From NCBI GenBank assembly GCA_018830885.1, contig JAHJRI010000035.1:1-34200 (forward strand): a DNA stretch of 34,200 bases. Reading direction: 5' to 3'. Numbering within the stretch: position 1 is the first letter of the stretch; each line of letters starts with the position of its first letter. A model generated the notes under the pieces. It ran no database searches, was not told the DNA's origin, and saw only the letters and a list, made by a program, of their open reading frames with translations. The translations under genes were made by a program, and so were the position numbers. Source of the stretch: a bacterium (GTDB lineage: Bacteria; SAR324; XYD2-FULL-50-16). This document shows positions 25,384-34,200 of this stretch, piece by piece.

Positions 25384-27372
25384 ATGGATCCATCACAGGC
25401 ACAGCGACTGATCACCGAACTGACAGAAAAGATAAATCATTACAACGATCAATACTACCTGGAGAGTCAGAGCAGTATTGATGACAACGAGTACGACATT
25501 TTGCTTGAACAATTGATTCAACTGGAAACGCAATTCCCGCAGTTTTTAAGCTTGAAATCGCCCAGTCAGAGAGTGGGTGGAAAACCGGCAGCGGATCTGG
25601 CGGCTGTCAAACATGCCCATGCCATGTTAAGCCTGTCTAATCTCTATGCCCTGGCTGATCTGGACAGTTGGGTCGATTCTGTCGTCTCCCGATTGTCTGA
25701 AAACCAACCCCTTTTTGGATGTGAGGTAAAAATTGATGGTATTGCCATTTCCCTGATCTATCGGAATGGTCTGCTCAGTCAAGCGATAACCAGAGGGGAT
25801 GGTGAGACCGGTGACGATGTTACCCAGAACACCCGAACCATTCGCAGTTTACCCCTTGAACTGCCACAACCACTGAATCTGGAACTGCGTGGTGAGATCT
25901 TCCTGCCCAGGCAGAGATTTGAATTAATCAACCAACAACGTCATAAAGAGGGGCTACCTCTGTTTAAAAATCCCCGCAATGCTGCTGCCGGGACTATCCG
26001 GATCAAAGACAGCAAACTGGTTTCTCAGCGGGGCCTGGATGTCCTTATCTATGATATCGTCGCAGGACAGATCGGTCAGAGACATTCTAAAAATCTGGAT
26101 TTCCTTGCTGACCTGGGCTTGCCAGTTAATTTTCATCGTACAAACTGCAGTACCGTGAAAGAGATCTATGCCTTTTGCATGCACTGGGAAAAAGCAAAAT
26201 CGGAACTTCCCTTCGACATTGATGGCGTTGTCATAAAAATCGACGACTTGGAACAGAGACGCGCATTGGGGGTTACCGCAAAATCCCCCCGCTGGGCGAC
26301 CGCATGGAAGTTCAAGGCAGAAAAAGCCAAATCCCGCCTGATCAGCATTGAGAATGCCATCGGCAGAACCGGTACACTGACGCCGGTTGCCAATCTCGAA
26401 CCGGTTGAACTGATGGGAACTGAAGTGAAACGGGCAACCTTGCATAATTATGATCAGATTGCACGTCTGGGGATCCACACAAATGATACACTGATTGTCG
26501 AAAAAGGAGGCGACATCATCCCCAAGATCGTCGGTATCGACTTCACCCAGAGGCAACAGAATGCAAAACCGATATTACCACCTGAAAACTGCCCGATTTG
26601 TGGATCCCGGTTATCTCGCCTGGCAGAGGAGGTCGATCTGCATTGTGACAACCTGTCATGCCCTGCTATTACTGAAGGCAGCCTTGAACATTTCATCTCC
26701 AAAAAGGCAATGGATATCCAGTCCTTCGGGCAGGCCATGATTCGCCTGTTCATTCAAAAAGGTCTGGTTGGAGAAATCCCTGATATTTACCTGCTGCATG
26801 AGAAAAGAGATACCCTGATCGCCCTGGAAGGGTTGGGTGAGAAATCGGTGGAAAACCTGCTCGAAGCCATTGAACTGAGTAAAACCAGACCGTTGAACAA
26901 TTTCATCTATGCCCTGGGAATTCGCCATATCGGGGAAAAAGCAGCCAAATCCATCGCGGCTAAAACCGGATCCATCCCCCGGTTTCTGGACCTGACCGAC
27001 AAAGACCTGGATTCAGTTCCCGATTTTGGTCCAATTATGATATCGTCGATATTATCATGGATCCGAAACCCCGACCATGTGCAAATGGTCGAAACGTTAA
27101 TGCGATTGGGGTTAAATCCTGAACCGCTGGAGATCGCTGACGGGCTCCCTTTCGCCAACCAGCGTATCGTCATCACGGGAACACTGTCCCAACCCAGGGA
27201 AACCTGGAAGAAACGGTTGGAATCGGTCGGTTTTCAAGTATCCTCAGCCATATCCGGAAAGACCAGCTACCTGCTTGTCGGTAAAGATGCAGGTTCAAAA
27301 CTGGAAAAAGCATCCAAACTGAATGTACCCATTTTGTCCGAATCCGAAATGGAGTCGCTTTTAGACGGTTAA
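25384..27372 (+). CDS. ligA: NAD-dependent DNA ligase
   Basis: This 662-residue essential ligase seals nicks in replication and repair using NAD. Domains in order: Ia (YHNDQYY-type segment around residues 18-30), adenylation domain with nucleophile Lys116 in CEVKIDG, OB fold with RTGTLTPVANLEP and GGDIIPKI, a four-Cys zinc finger (CPIC...CDNLSCP), helix-hairpin-helix repeats (GLGEKSVENLL, GIRHIGEKAA), and a C-terminal BRCT domain (GTLSQPRETWKKRLESVGF...SYLLVGKDAGSKLEKA). Length and order are complete. ATG 25384 is the family start; no strong ribosome site is seen. The trkA-like gene follows after 4 bp, so both are co-transcribed. Confidence 0.97.
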   Translation: MDPSQAQRLITELTEKINHYNDQYYLESQSSIDDNEYDILLEQLIQLETQFPQFLSLKSPSQRVGGKPAADLAAVKHAHAMLSLSNLYALADLDSWVDSVVSRLSENQPLFGCEVKIDGIAISLIYRNGLLSQAITRGDGETGDDVTQNTRTIRSLPLELPQPLNLELRGEIFLPRQRFELINQQRHKEGLPLFKNPRNAAAGTIRIKDSKLVSQRGLDVLIYDIVAGQIGQRHSKNLDFLADLGLPVNFHRTNCSTVKEIYAFCMHWEKAKSELPFDIDGVVIKIDDLEQRRALGVTAKSPRWATAWKFKAEKAKSRLISIENAIGRTGTLTPVANLEPVELMGTEVKRATLHNYDQIARLGIHTNDTLIVEKGGDIIPKIVGIDFTQRQQNAKPILPPENCPICGSRLSRLAEEVDLHCDNLSCPAITEGSLEHFISKKAMDIQSFGQAMIRLFIQKGLVGEIPDIYLLHEKRDTLIALEGLGEKSVENLLEAIELSKTRPLNNFIYALGIRHIGEKAAKSIAAKTGSIPRFLDLTDKDLDSVPDFGPIMISSILSWIRNPDHVQMVETLMRLGLNPEPLEIADGLPFANQRIVITGTLSQPRETWKKRLESVGFQVSSAISGKTSYLLVGKDAGSKLEKASKLNVPILSESEMESLLDG

Positions 27373-27376
27373 ACAA

Positions 27377-28771
27377 ATGAAAGTTCTAATTATCGGGGCA
27401 GGAGAAACAGGCTTTTATATCGCTTCCGAGTTTTCCGAAGATAACTATGAAGTGACCCTGATTGATGAAAATCCCCATCAATTAAAGGTGATCCAGCGCA
27501 GTCTCAATGTCGCGGGAGTCCTCGGAAATGGCACTTCACTCTCCGTACTGGAAACAGCCGGTATTGCTACCACCGATCTGCTGATCGCCAGCACCGATCA
27601 TGATGAAACCAACCTGATCTGCTGCCTGCTGGGCAACCACTACAATATCAGTCATAAAATAGCGGTAACCAAAACCGAATCCTTTATGAAAAAAAAGGTG
27701 ATTGCCGAATATATAAAATCGGGAATCAGTCAGATCATCAACTCGACAATCGTTACCGCCCAGGAAATTATTGCTACAGCCAGTCTTGCTTCGGCAACAG
27801 AGGTCTCGGCTTTTGGAGAGAAAAACGTCCTGCTTGTTGGATGTCGCATCAAAGAGAACTCTCCCTGGGCAGATCTTTACCTCAAGGATATCCGGCAGCG
27901 GAGCGAAAAAAACCAGTTTCTGATCGCAAGTATCGTTCGCGATGGGGAATCCTACATCCCCAGGGGGCAGGACCAGATTATTCAGGGTGATTATGTCTAT
28001 ATTCTGATTCCCCGCCATAATGCAGAGGAACTCAACCATCTGCTGAATGTGAGAATTTCTTCAAACAGAAAAGCGGTCATAGCCGGCGACAACCTGATTG
28101 CAGAGCGGGTCGCCAGCGGGTTGCTGAGAAGTCATTATACCGTAACGATGATCTGTGGAAACGAAATCAGTGCCACCATCATGAAGAAGAAGTTTTCTCA
28201 TCGGAAGCGTTTTTCTGTCATGCAGGGGCAGGCTGAAGAAGTGAAACTTCAGCTCAAAGCAGATGTCGCTGTTTCTTCGCTTTTCATCGCTGTGACCAAT
28301 GATGATCACCTAAACATTGAATCGGGAATCGTCGCCCGGTATCTTGGCGCCGGAAAGGTGATCAGCCTGATAAATCGCCAGGATTTAATTCAATCCGCTG
28401 CCAGCGCCGATCTTGATATCGTCATCTCTCCCAGGCTGATCACCGCGCGTCAGGTGAAAAAAATGATCCGGGGCAGAGAAGAATCGCAGAACTTTACCAC
28501 CATATCGGAAACCAATATGGAGGTACTTGAAATGATTGCCAGCGGAAATTCATCAATCCTCAACAAGCCAATCAAGGAGATTGATTTCCCGCACAATTCG
28601 CTCGTGGGGGCGCTCATCAAAGGAAAAAACAATGTCATCATACCCACGGGTGAAACCATCATTGAAGCGGGTGACAAAGTGATCATGGTCACCGTTCCGG
28701 AAGGCGTTCCCAAACTCAGAAAAATACTGGAAGACGAATCAGGAAAGCAGTCGCTGGCAATGAATACATAG
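27377..28771 (+). CDS. trkA: Trk-type potassium uptake regulator
   Basis: This 464-residue cytoplasmic protein gates a TrkH/TrkG potassium channel in response to nucleotides. It has the duplicated layout of TrkA. First RCK unit: Rossmann GAGETGFYIA near the N-terminus, acidic LIDENPHQL, VLGNGTSL, then a RCK_C segment around 140-220 ending in YVYILIPR. Second unit: VIAGDNLIAERVASGL (less canonical glycine loop), MQGQAEEV, VAVTNDDHLN-type strand, then RCK_C with IPTGETIIEAGDKVIMVTVP. The starts of both RCK units are visible and the length is standard. The integral trkH gene is not within the window. It starts 4 bp after ligA. Confidence 0.93.
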   Translation: MKVLIIGAGETGFYIASEFSEDNYEVTLIDENPHQLKVIQRSLNVAGVLGNGTSLSVLETAGIATTDLLIASTDHDETNLICCLLGNHYNISHKIAVTKTESFMKKKVIAEYIKSGISQIINSTIVTAQEIIATASLASATEVSAFGEKNVLLVGCRIKENSPWADLYLKDIRQRSEKNQFLIASIVRDGESYIPRGQDQIIQGDYVYILIPRHNAEELNHLLNVRISSNRKAVIAGDNLIAERVASGLLRSHYTVTMICGNEISATIMKKKFSHRKRFSVMQGQAEEVKLQLKADVAVSSLFIAVTNDDHLNIESGIVARYLGAGKVISLINRQDLIQSAASADLDIVISPRLITARQVKKMIRGREESQNFTTISETNMEVLEMIASGNSSILNKPIKEIDFPHNSLVGALIKGKNNVIIPTGETIIEAGDKVIMVTVPEGVPKLRKILEDESGKQSLAMNT

Positions 28772-28831
28772 TCTGTTTCAATCTTTAGCCCATCTTTGCT
28801 GTTGCTGCATATTAAGTAATCTCTGAAACGG

Positions 28832-29767
28832 ATGTTCTTGAAAACACCACCTATCTGCGTCTATCTACTCACTTATAATCGACCCCAGTATTTTCTTCAG
28901 GCACTCTACTCGCTGCTGAACCAGCATTTTGAAAACTTTCAGGTAATCGTATCAGACAATTCAACAAATGATGAAACAGAAATACTGATACAAACCATCC
29001 ACCACCCAAAGCTGCAGTATATCAGAAGAACACCCAGCACTCCCTCATTGGAGCATTATAGAAGGGTATTATCCGAAGTAACATCTGAATACTTCATGAT
29101 ATTCCATGATGATGATATTATGGAGCCGGACTGTTTACAGATTCTTTCATCTGTCCTGGATACTACCCCTGCGGCGGCGGCTGTTGGCGGAAATGCAAAA
29201 ATATTCTGGGATAATAAAATCCGTTTCACACGTTTATTTTTCAAACCTGAGAAAGAAAACCGGGTGTTTCGCAATGGAACCGAGTTCGCAAAAAAATACC
29301 TGACATTTGATGGCGTCGCCCCTTTTCCATCTTATATGTACCGTAAAAGCCTTGTTCAGGGATTGCATCTGGAAGCCCAGGAGGGTGGTCAAAGCGCTGA
29401 TGTTTCTTTTCTTTTAAAAATCCTGAAGCGAGGAGAAATCGTCTGGGACAACCGCTGTGTCATGCAATATCGAAAACATCTTGCACAGGATAGCCAGGGT
29501 CCTGATATAAAGGAATTGTATCAACTGTTGCGCTTCATTTACCGGAATACAGATATTCCAAAAAGGTCATTTGAAGCAGCCTACTATCGCCATAAAGCCT
29601 GGGCCGGCGTTCTGAAAAGTCGTTTTTTTAACACCGGTGGTAAATTCACTGACAAAAGAATGAAAAGGATCTATCGATCTATTTTCTGTTTTTCCCCATT
29701 CGACATATTTTTAAAGCTGTTCATCTGGAGAATCCACGCAATCATCGCCCGGCGCAGGACCCATTAA
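28832..29767 (+). CDS. Family 2 glycosyltransferase
   Basis: This 311-residue GT-A enzyme adds a sugar to a growing surface glycan. The N-terminus shows VYLLTYNRPQYFLQALYSLLNQ and SDNSTNDETE, the donor-binding half. The metal-binding FHDDDIMEPD (DDD at 93-95) follows. A C-terminal region contains W/H/R-rich segments and a basic amphipathic end (FDIFLKLFIWRIHAIIARRR) that may touch the membrane. Sugar specificity cannot be told. It begins 60 bp after trkA and leads the + arm of the glycan locus. Confidence 0.9.
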   Translation: MFLKTPPICVYLLTYNRPQYFLQALYSLLNQHFENFQVIVSDNSTNDETEILIQTIHHPKLQYIRRTPSTPSLEHYRRVLSEVTSEYFMIFHDDDIMEPDCLQILSSVLDTTPAAAAVGGNAKIFWDNKIRFTRLFFKPEKENRVFRNGTEFAKKYLTFDGVAPFPSYMYRKSLVQGLHLEAQEGGQSADVSFLLKILKRGEIVWDNRCVMQYRKHLAQDSQGPDIKELYQLLRFIYRNTDIPKRSFEAAYYRHKAWAGVLKSRFFNTGGKFTDKRMKRIYRSIFCFSPFDIFLKLFIWRIHAIIARRRTH

Positions 29768-29812
29768 TACATTTCATGGAAATTTAACACGATCAACCAC
29801 CCTTTCTATCCT

Positions 29813-30787
29813 ATGAAAATTCTATATGCCTGCATGAAATATGACTATGGAGATCCCAAACGCGGGCTCGGATATGAATACTATAATTTTTACCTGACCT
29901 TTAAAAAAATGGGACTGGAGATTGTTGAATTTGACTGCATGTCTATTTTGAACAAAATCGGCAGAAAAAAAATGAACCTTCTGCTCTGGGATACGGTCCA
30001 AAATGAACAGCCCGATCTTCTAATCTGCGCCCTGATGCGGGATGAATTTGATCCCGCAGTAATCAGAAAAATATCGAAAGAGACCAACACCACAACGTAT
30101 AACTGGTTTTCAGACGACCATTGGAGATATGATCGATTTTCCAGGCATTGGGCTCCCATGTTCAACTGGGTTTCCACAACGGACCAGGAAGCCATCTCAA
30201 AATATCATCGAGACGGTTATCAAAACGTCATCAAAACGCAATGGGGCTTCAATCCGGATATTTACAAGGCCCAGGATACCCCCTACCAATATGATGTGAC
30301 ATTTGTAGGCCAGGTGCATAGCAATAGAAAGTCGATTATCAATACGCTTAAAAAAAATGGGATCCAGATTACCTGCTTTGGAGCCGATTGGCCAAACGGG
30401 CGGATAGACCAGGAAGAAATGATTGCTGTTTTTAACCAGAGCAGGATCAATCTGAACCTGAACAACTCGTCAACGAATAAATGGTACCGTTTCTGGAAAA
30501 AAGATCGCGATCAGATAAAGGGCAGAAATTTCGAGGTGCCCGGAAGTGGTGGTTTTCTCCTTACCGGGAATGCGGACAACCTGGAGAAGTACTTCGTCCC
30601 CGGAAAGGAAATCGGATTGTATGCTTCAGAAGACCAATTAACCGAACGGATCAAATACTATCTTGAAAACGAATCTGAACGAGAAGCTATCAAAACTGCC
30701 GGTTACCGACGCTCACAAGAGGAACACAGCTACAGCAGGCGATTTGAGGTCATTTTCAACACGATTTTTTCTAATCCTGTCTTCTAA
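29813..30787 (+). CDS. CgeB-like glycosyltransferase (GT-B)
   Basis: This 324-residue protein resembles CgeB-type glycosyltransferases (glycosyl transferase group 1 with DUF3880-like front). Features are MKILYACMKYDYGDPKRGLGYEYYNF at the start (first Rossmann strand), YNWFSDDHWRYDRF around residues 96-109, WGFNPDIY, VTFVGQVHSNRKSIINTL in the linker to the second domain, and a C-terminal donor site with GRNFEVPGSGGFLLTGNADNLEKYFVPGKEI, the E-x7-E-like GT-B signature region, then LYASEDQLTERIKYYLEN. It follows the GT2 gene by 45 bp. Target glycan unknown. Confidence 0.83.
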   Translation: MKILYACMKYDYGDPKRGLGYEYYNFYLTFKKMGLEIVEFDCMSILNKIGRKKMNLLLWDTVQNEQPDLLICALMRDEFDPAVIRKISKETNTTTYNWFSDDHWRYDRFSRHWAPMFNWVSTTDQEAISKYHRDGYQNVIKTQWGFNPDIYKAQDTPYQYDVTFVGQVHSNRKSIINTLKKNGIQITCFGADWPNGRIDQEEMIAVFNQSRINLNLNNSSTNKWYRFWKKDRDQIKGRNFEVPGSGGFLLTGNADNLEKYFVPGKEIGLYASEDQLTERIKYYLENESEREAIKTAGYRRSQEEHSYSRRFEVIFNTIFSNPVF

Positions 30788-30983
30788 TGAAAAAACCGGT
30801 AAAGCTTTCAACCGCATTGTCCTTTTTCATGAAAAACACCCGCCATATTCTGGACGGGCCCCCTGTTTATCTCTGTTCAGCCGGCAGCATCCTGAGACAA
30901 CGAACAGGGCGGTGACGTTGTACAGATGAATAAGAAAAGCGACTTTTGTTATATGCATTGATTAACAAGGATGACAACCCGAT

Positions 30984-32495
30984 ATGCATAATAGGATTAA
31001 AAGTTTTTTCGGAGGTTTAGTGATTGATACCCTGGGCATGCCATTGACCATGGTAATCGGGATCCTCGTAACGCCCCTGTTGTTCAGATTTATCACCATT
31101 GCTGAATTTGGCTACTGGACAACCATCCTGGACTTTATCAGTTTTCTGAATATATTGAATTCAGGTATCACCATCTACCTGGTTCAGACAATTGCGAAGG
31201 AAACATCAGTCGGAAGTGAGCAGACGAAAGCGTCCATGAGTTCAATGAGTGCTTTTCAGTTCTCCCTGGCTCTGCTGATGCTGCTGGTCTGCCTGGGCAT
31301 GTATTTCTTTTATCCATCTTTCGGAGACCCGACCGGGCAGTTTTCAAATTTTCATTTTTTTATTGGGTTGATGGGGATTTACCTGGCAGCCAATTCTATC
31401 TGGACATGGCAGACCAATATCCTCTATGGCCAGAACCGGGTGACGCTATCAAACAGCCTGGGGCTGGTCCAGAAGCTTCTCATGCAGTTACTGCCGATTT
31501 CCCTGCTTTTTGCCGGCTTCAACCTGATCTCCTTCCCGGTTTCCTATATAGCCATCAGTCTTATTCTGATTCTTATTTCAACCTTTTTTACCTGGCGCTA
31601 TTTCAAACAGCGGTTTTCTCTATCTTCGATTCGACGGGAGCGAATCAACGATATTTCTTTATTCAGTTTCAGAAGCATTCTGGGAGGGACAAGTTATTAT
31701 GTGCTTCATTTTACCGACACCATCATCATTGCCAATTTTCTTTCAACCTCAAGCGTTACAGTTTATGTTCTGACCATGAAACTGGCAAACTTCGCCAAGT
31801 TCATTCCCAGTAAAATCATTTCCCTCGCTTTTCCCAGCATTGCCCAACTGATCGCCGAAAAAAACTATGACCGGTTGCATTCCGTTTCGATAAAGCTCTT
31901 TAAGGTAGGACTCAGAATCGGCTTGTTTGCAGGAGCGGCCATTTTCTTTTTGAATGAACATTTTGTTCCCCATTGGGTCGGCGCAGATAAATTTGGCGGT
32001 CAAATACTGAGTTTCATGTCTGTTATCATCTGTTTCCGTGAAGCAGTGGCCGTGGTTTTTATCAATATCATCTATTCAACCAAGGAAATTAAGGTCATCA
32101 ATTACATTCTTTTTTTCGAAGCTATTGCTAATATATTACTTTCCATTGTTCTGCTGCGTTTCATCAGCATCGAAGGCGTTGCCCTGGCCACCATTATTTC
32201 CTCCTGTTTTCTTTCAGTTGGCTATGGATGGTATAAGGCTACCCAAATAATCTGTGCTCCCAGACTGCATTTTATCCTGCCACTGTTCTCCACAACACTG
32301 CGCTTTTTGCCGACATTTCTTATATTCTGGTATGGAAGCACCCTTCTGGCGCACCATTTCTCCTGGATCCTGTTTGTCGGGCTTATTCTCGTTGCAGGAA
32401 TAATCAATCTGATCAGTTTTGAAGGTGCAGCCATTATAAAATATCGCAGGCTGTCATTGAGGGAGATCGTTTATAAAGTGATCAACGAAGCATGA
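30984..32495 (+). CDS. Wzx-like polysaccharide flippase
   Basis: This 503-residue integral membrane protein belongs to the MVF/polysaccharide-transporter superfamily that flips lipid-linked glycans across the inner membrane. I count about twelve hydrophobic segments, with an N-terminal GLVIDTLGMPLTMVIGILVTPLLFRFI and the family-like AEFGYW motif (33-41 region), and a second half starting about residue 290 with GLRIGLFAGAAIF. The C-terminus is short and basic. It starts 196 bp after the CgeB-like gene, with AAGGA some way upstream. It shows the locus makes a lipid-linked repeat unit, although no polymerase is visible here. Confidence 0.9.
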   Translation: MHNRIKSFFGGLVIDTLGMPLTMVIGILVTPLLFRFITIAEFGYWTTILDFISFLNILNSGITIYLVQTIAKETSVGSEQTKASMSSMSAFQFSLALLMLLVCLGMYFFYPSFGDPTGQFSNFHFFIGLMGIYLAANSIWTWQTNILYGQNRVTLSNSLGLVQKLLMQLLPISLLFAGFNLISFPVSYIAISLILILISTFFTWRYFKQRFSLSSIRRERINDISLFSFRSILGGTSYYVLHFTDTIIIANFLSTSSVTVYVLTMKLANFAKFIPSKIISLAFPSIAQLIAEKNYDRLHSVSIKLFKVGLRIGLFAGAAIFFLNEHFVPHWVGADKFGGQILSFMSVIICFREAVAVVFINIIYSTKEIKVINYILFFEAIANILLSIVLLRFISIEGVALATIISSCFLSVGYGWYKATQIICAPRLHFILPLFSTTLRFLPTFLIFWYGSTLLAHHFSWILFVGLILVAGIINLISFEGAAIIKYRRLSLREIVYKVINEA

Positions 32496-32569
32496 AGATC
32501 GATTGATATGGTTTTTTGCGCGGCTGGGAAAAACAGAATGACGCTTTGCGGGCTAACAGTGATATTCCC

Positions 32570-32737
32570 TTAAGGGCACCTTGATCAATTAAAATTATCG
32601 AACCGCACCGAAGGGTTGATCTTTCTAGAAATGCACGAGTCCATCCATGGAGCCCCTGGCAGCCCCATGGCTTGCAGGGGTATTGAAACACCACCCCTTT
32701 GATGCTACTGCGTTCCATTTAATCAAGGTGCCTTTAA
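32570..32737. mobile_element. MITE-like element flanked by TTAA
   Basis: TTAA occurs at 32570-32573 and 32734-32737. The 160 bp between them begin G-GGCACCTTGAT and end with its reverse complement (the outermost base differs, then eleven bases match), with a further TTAAA/TTTAA beyond a two-base offset. This is the architecture of a short non-autonomous transposable element with a TTAA target duplication. Inside, AGGGGT (32676-32681) pairs with ACCCCT across an 11-nt loop, and CCCCTG pairs with CAGGGG further left. There is no ORF. It lies between convergent flippase and GT2 genes; the GT2 stop codon (32734-32736) falls in the right TTAA. It could also be a long hairpin. Confidence 0.5.
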
Positions 32738-33756
32738 TAGATCGGATCTTGACCATTTGAAGAAATCGATTTTTTTTTGTTATCCTTCACAGCGCTGTAA
32801 AAACGAAACAGCTGTTTCAGCAATCCGGCCGGGAAAACACTCAAAATCCCCCAAAAAGACGAATAGCGGGCGAACCGCAGCAGTTTTTGATCAGCCATAA
32901 ATTGGAATATATTGTCGCCCCGAAGGCCTTTTGCTTTATCAACAACAAAACTCTTTGATTCGGATTGAACCACTTTTATCATTGTTTTGTTAATTTGCTG
33001 AAGGTCGTATCCCATTTTTCCCGTGTCTTTTAAAAACCGGATACTGTCATCAAAACCAACTTTGCTGCTTGCCTTTACGGGTCTGTAGTTCAAGCGGGCT
33101 TTTACACCAACAGTTGACAGGATTGCACATCGCTTTTCCCTGATTGCTCTCAGTATGATTGACAGATGATCCCAGGCAAAACTATCTGAAACAGCCTTCA
33201 CCTGTGTTACATTTTCCATCCAAAGCTGTCGCTGGATAATCGTGCTGCTGAAAAACCCTATGATATAAGGCATTTGTCCATCACAAGCACAAAACAGGTC
33301 ATTCCCATTGGAAAATATCAAATCCGTCTGCAATCCGTGGGGCTGTTTTCCCTGGGGTGTGGGATTCAGATCATAATCGACGACTTCTCGAGAATAGAAA
33401 AGGTACATGACATCTGGATTTTGAGTCAGAAATCCAGTCAATATAGATAAAGCGCCCTCGACGATCACATCATCATCGGCAAGCATCCAGACATACTCCC
33501 CTCTTGCATGTTCGACTACTTTTCTAAGATTTTTGACAGGTCCAATGTTTTCCGAATTCCTATAGTATCTCAAATTCGGAATGCGATTTCTAAAACCATC
33601 CACAACCGCTTCAGTATTATCCTGGCTTCCATTATCACTGATGACAACCTCTACGTCGGTTCTGCCTGCAGTATTGATTTCTATACTGTTCAGGGCCTCT
33701 GTCAGTAAAAGTGAGCGATTGAAGGTGGGAATACAAATTGAAATCAGCTCTGTCAT
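32734..33756 (-). CDS. Family 2 glycosyltransferase
   Basis: This 340-residue GT-A enzyme starts at ATG 33754-33756, because MTELISICIPTFNRSLLLTEAL is the standard GT2 opening. A GTG frame at 33837 adds 27 residues of low similarity to the family. Donor-site elements are VVISDNGSQDNTE and the metal-binding LADDDVIVEG (DDD at 94-96). The C-terminal half is variable and holds Arg/Lys-rich helices. The stop codon TAA coincides with the TTAA of the MITE-like element, so the natural C-terminus may have been altered by insertion. It is in the minus arm of the glycan locus, 225 bp after the GT10-like gene. Confidence 0.9.
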   Translation of the reverse strand: MTELISICIPTFNRSLLLTEALNSIEINTAGRTDVEVVISDNGSQDNTEAVVDGFRNRIPNLRYYRNSENIGPVKNLRKVVEHARGEYVWMLADDDVIVEGALSILTGFLTQNPDVMYLFYSREVVDYDLNPTPQGKQPHGLQTDLIFSNGNDLFCACDGQMPYIIGFFSSTIIQRQLWMENVTQVKAVSDSFAWDHLSIILRAIREKRCAILSTVGVKARLNYRPVKASSKVGFDDSIRFLKDTGKMGYDLQQINKTMIKVVQSESKSFVVDKAKGLRGDNIFQFMADQKLLRFARYSSFWGILSVFPAGLLKQLFRFYSAVKDNKKKSISSNGQDPIY

Positions 33757-33981
33757 GTGAATGAGTGAAAGAAGGTAGTTACCAATACGAAAGGTGACGG
33801 TTAAATCTGGCGATATTGTTAGGGGGACCGTGATCACAGGTGCATTTCAGCTACTCCCGGGTATTTCTCAGCCCCGTGGTCAATCAGGAGACGGCAATCA
33901 TAAATATCCAAATGGATTCAGGATTTCATCGTTTACCCTATGTCCGGATAAAAAAATGGGAACCTATGAACCAAACAGGTC

Positions 33982-34200
33982 TCAGGCCTTTTCAACCTCC
34001 TGCACAATCAAATCGGCCATTCGTAAAGGGGAAAAAGGATCATCTCGGTGATTGTTCAGATAACTCTTCATCTTTTCCCGATACCCGGATTTGACAGAAT
34101 CATCCATGTTTTTTAAAAAACGAAGCAATTCATCTCCTGAATTGAAATCCGACAAATTGATAAAAGACCCTTCAGGCAGATATTCATTTATATTGGGGGC
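33982..34200 (-). CDS. C-terminal end of GT10 fucosyltransferase-like protein, truncated by window edge
   Basis: The minus strand is open from base 34200 to a TGA at 33982-33984, giving the last 72 residues of a protein whose start lies beyond the window. The visible start APNINEYLPEGSFINLSDF, followed by a DELLRFLKNMDDS helix, matches the C-terminal end of family 10 (alpha-1,3/4-fucosyltransferase) enzymes, where a G-APN-I-E-Y-P and F-I-D-F-x-DF pattern closes the acceptor/donor site. The tail contains NNHRDDPFSPLRMADLIVQEVEKA. The gene belongs to the minus arm of the glycan locus, together with the downstream GT2. The assignment is from motif memory only. Confidence 0.7.
   Translation of the reverse strand, partial: APNINEYLPEGSFINLSDFNSGDELLRFLKNMDDSVKSGYREKMKSYLNNHRDDPFSPLRMADLIVQEVEKA

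Noticed and set aside
30663-30929. 88-codon frame at the end of the CgeB-like gene
   Set aside because: It overlaps the conserved C-terminus in another frame and its remainder is low-complexity intergenic sequence.

Overview
This window looks like chromosomal DNA from a mesophilic Gram-negative bacterium of moderate GC content. Signal peptides, a TlpA-type lipoprotein, a Tat component, a GspD-type secretin and a surface-glycan locus imply two membranes. The overall flavour is deltaproteobacterial-like (Desulfobacterota or SAR324-type). That placement is inference from gene content only; there is no rRNA or phylogenetic marker to settle it. I see no phage, CRISPR array, tRNA, rRNA or transposase gene.

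Layout. 1-3801 (+) is the 3' part of a very large uncharacterised, partly coiled-coil protein. 3916-6122 holds a secreted pentapeptide-repeat protein (-), a tiny two-helix membrane protein (+) and a DUF2062 membrane protein (+). 6172-8897 (-) holds a soluble PAS histidine kinase and an unfamiliar DNA-binding-type protein with three tandem helix-turn-helix-like units, an AT-hook and a C-terminal coiled coil. 9241-15849 (-) is a housekeeping block, read 5' to 3' as HU/IHF-like protein, small exported protein, folK, gloB-like hydrolase, hpf (with its own terminator), rsmB-like methyltransferase, periplasmic 5'-nucleotidase-like enzyme and Sir2 deacetylase. 16394-21995 (+) holds a stand-alone DsbD-alpha-like protein, mutM, a TAXI-type solute-binding protein, an orphan secretin and a sugar-phosphate nucleotidyltransferase. 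22114-24875 (-) holds a small ORF, tlpA and tatA/B as a coupled unit, and a protein built almost entirely of eight tandem 48-residue repeats. 25384-28771 (+) is ligA followed closely by a TrkA-type potassium-uptake regulator. 28832-34200 is a surface-polysaccharide locus: GT2, CgeB-like glycosyltransferase and Wzx-like flippase on +, then GT2 and the C-terminal end of a GT10 fucosyltransferase-like protein on -. A 160-bp MITE-like element flanked by TTAA lies between the two arms.

How the genes work together. Most are housekeeping: ribosome hibernation and rRNA methylation, folate synthesis, methylglyoxal detoxification, DNA repair and ligation, nucleoid architecture. TlpA and the DsbD-alpha-like protein point to periplasmic thiol chemistry. 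The most novel candidates are the 48-residue-repeat protein (23460-24875), the HTH-repeat/AT-hook protein (7731-8897) and the giant protein at the left edge. The first two each have conspicuous inverted repeats immediately upstream that could be operators.
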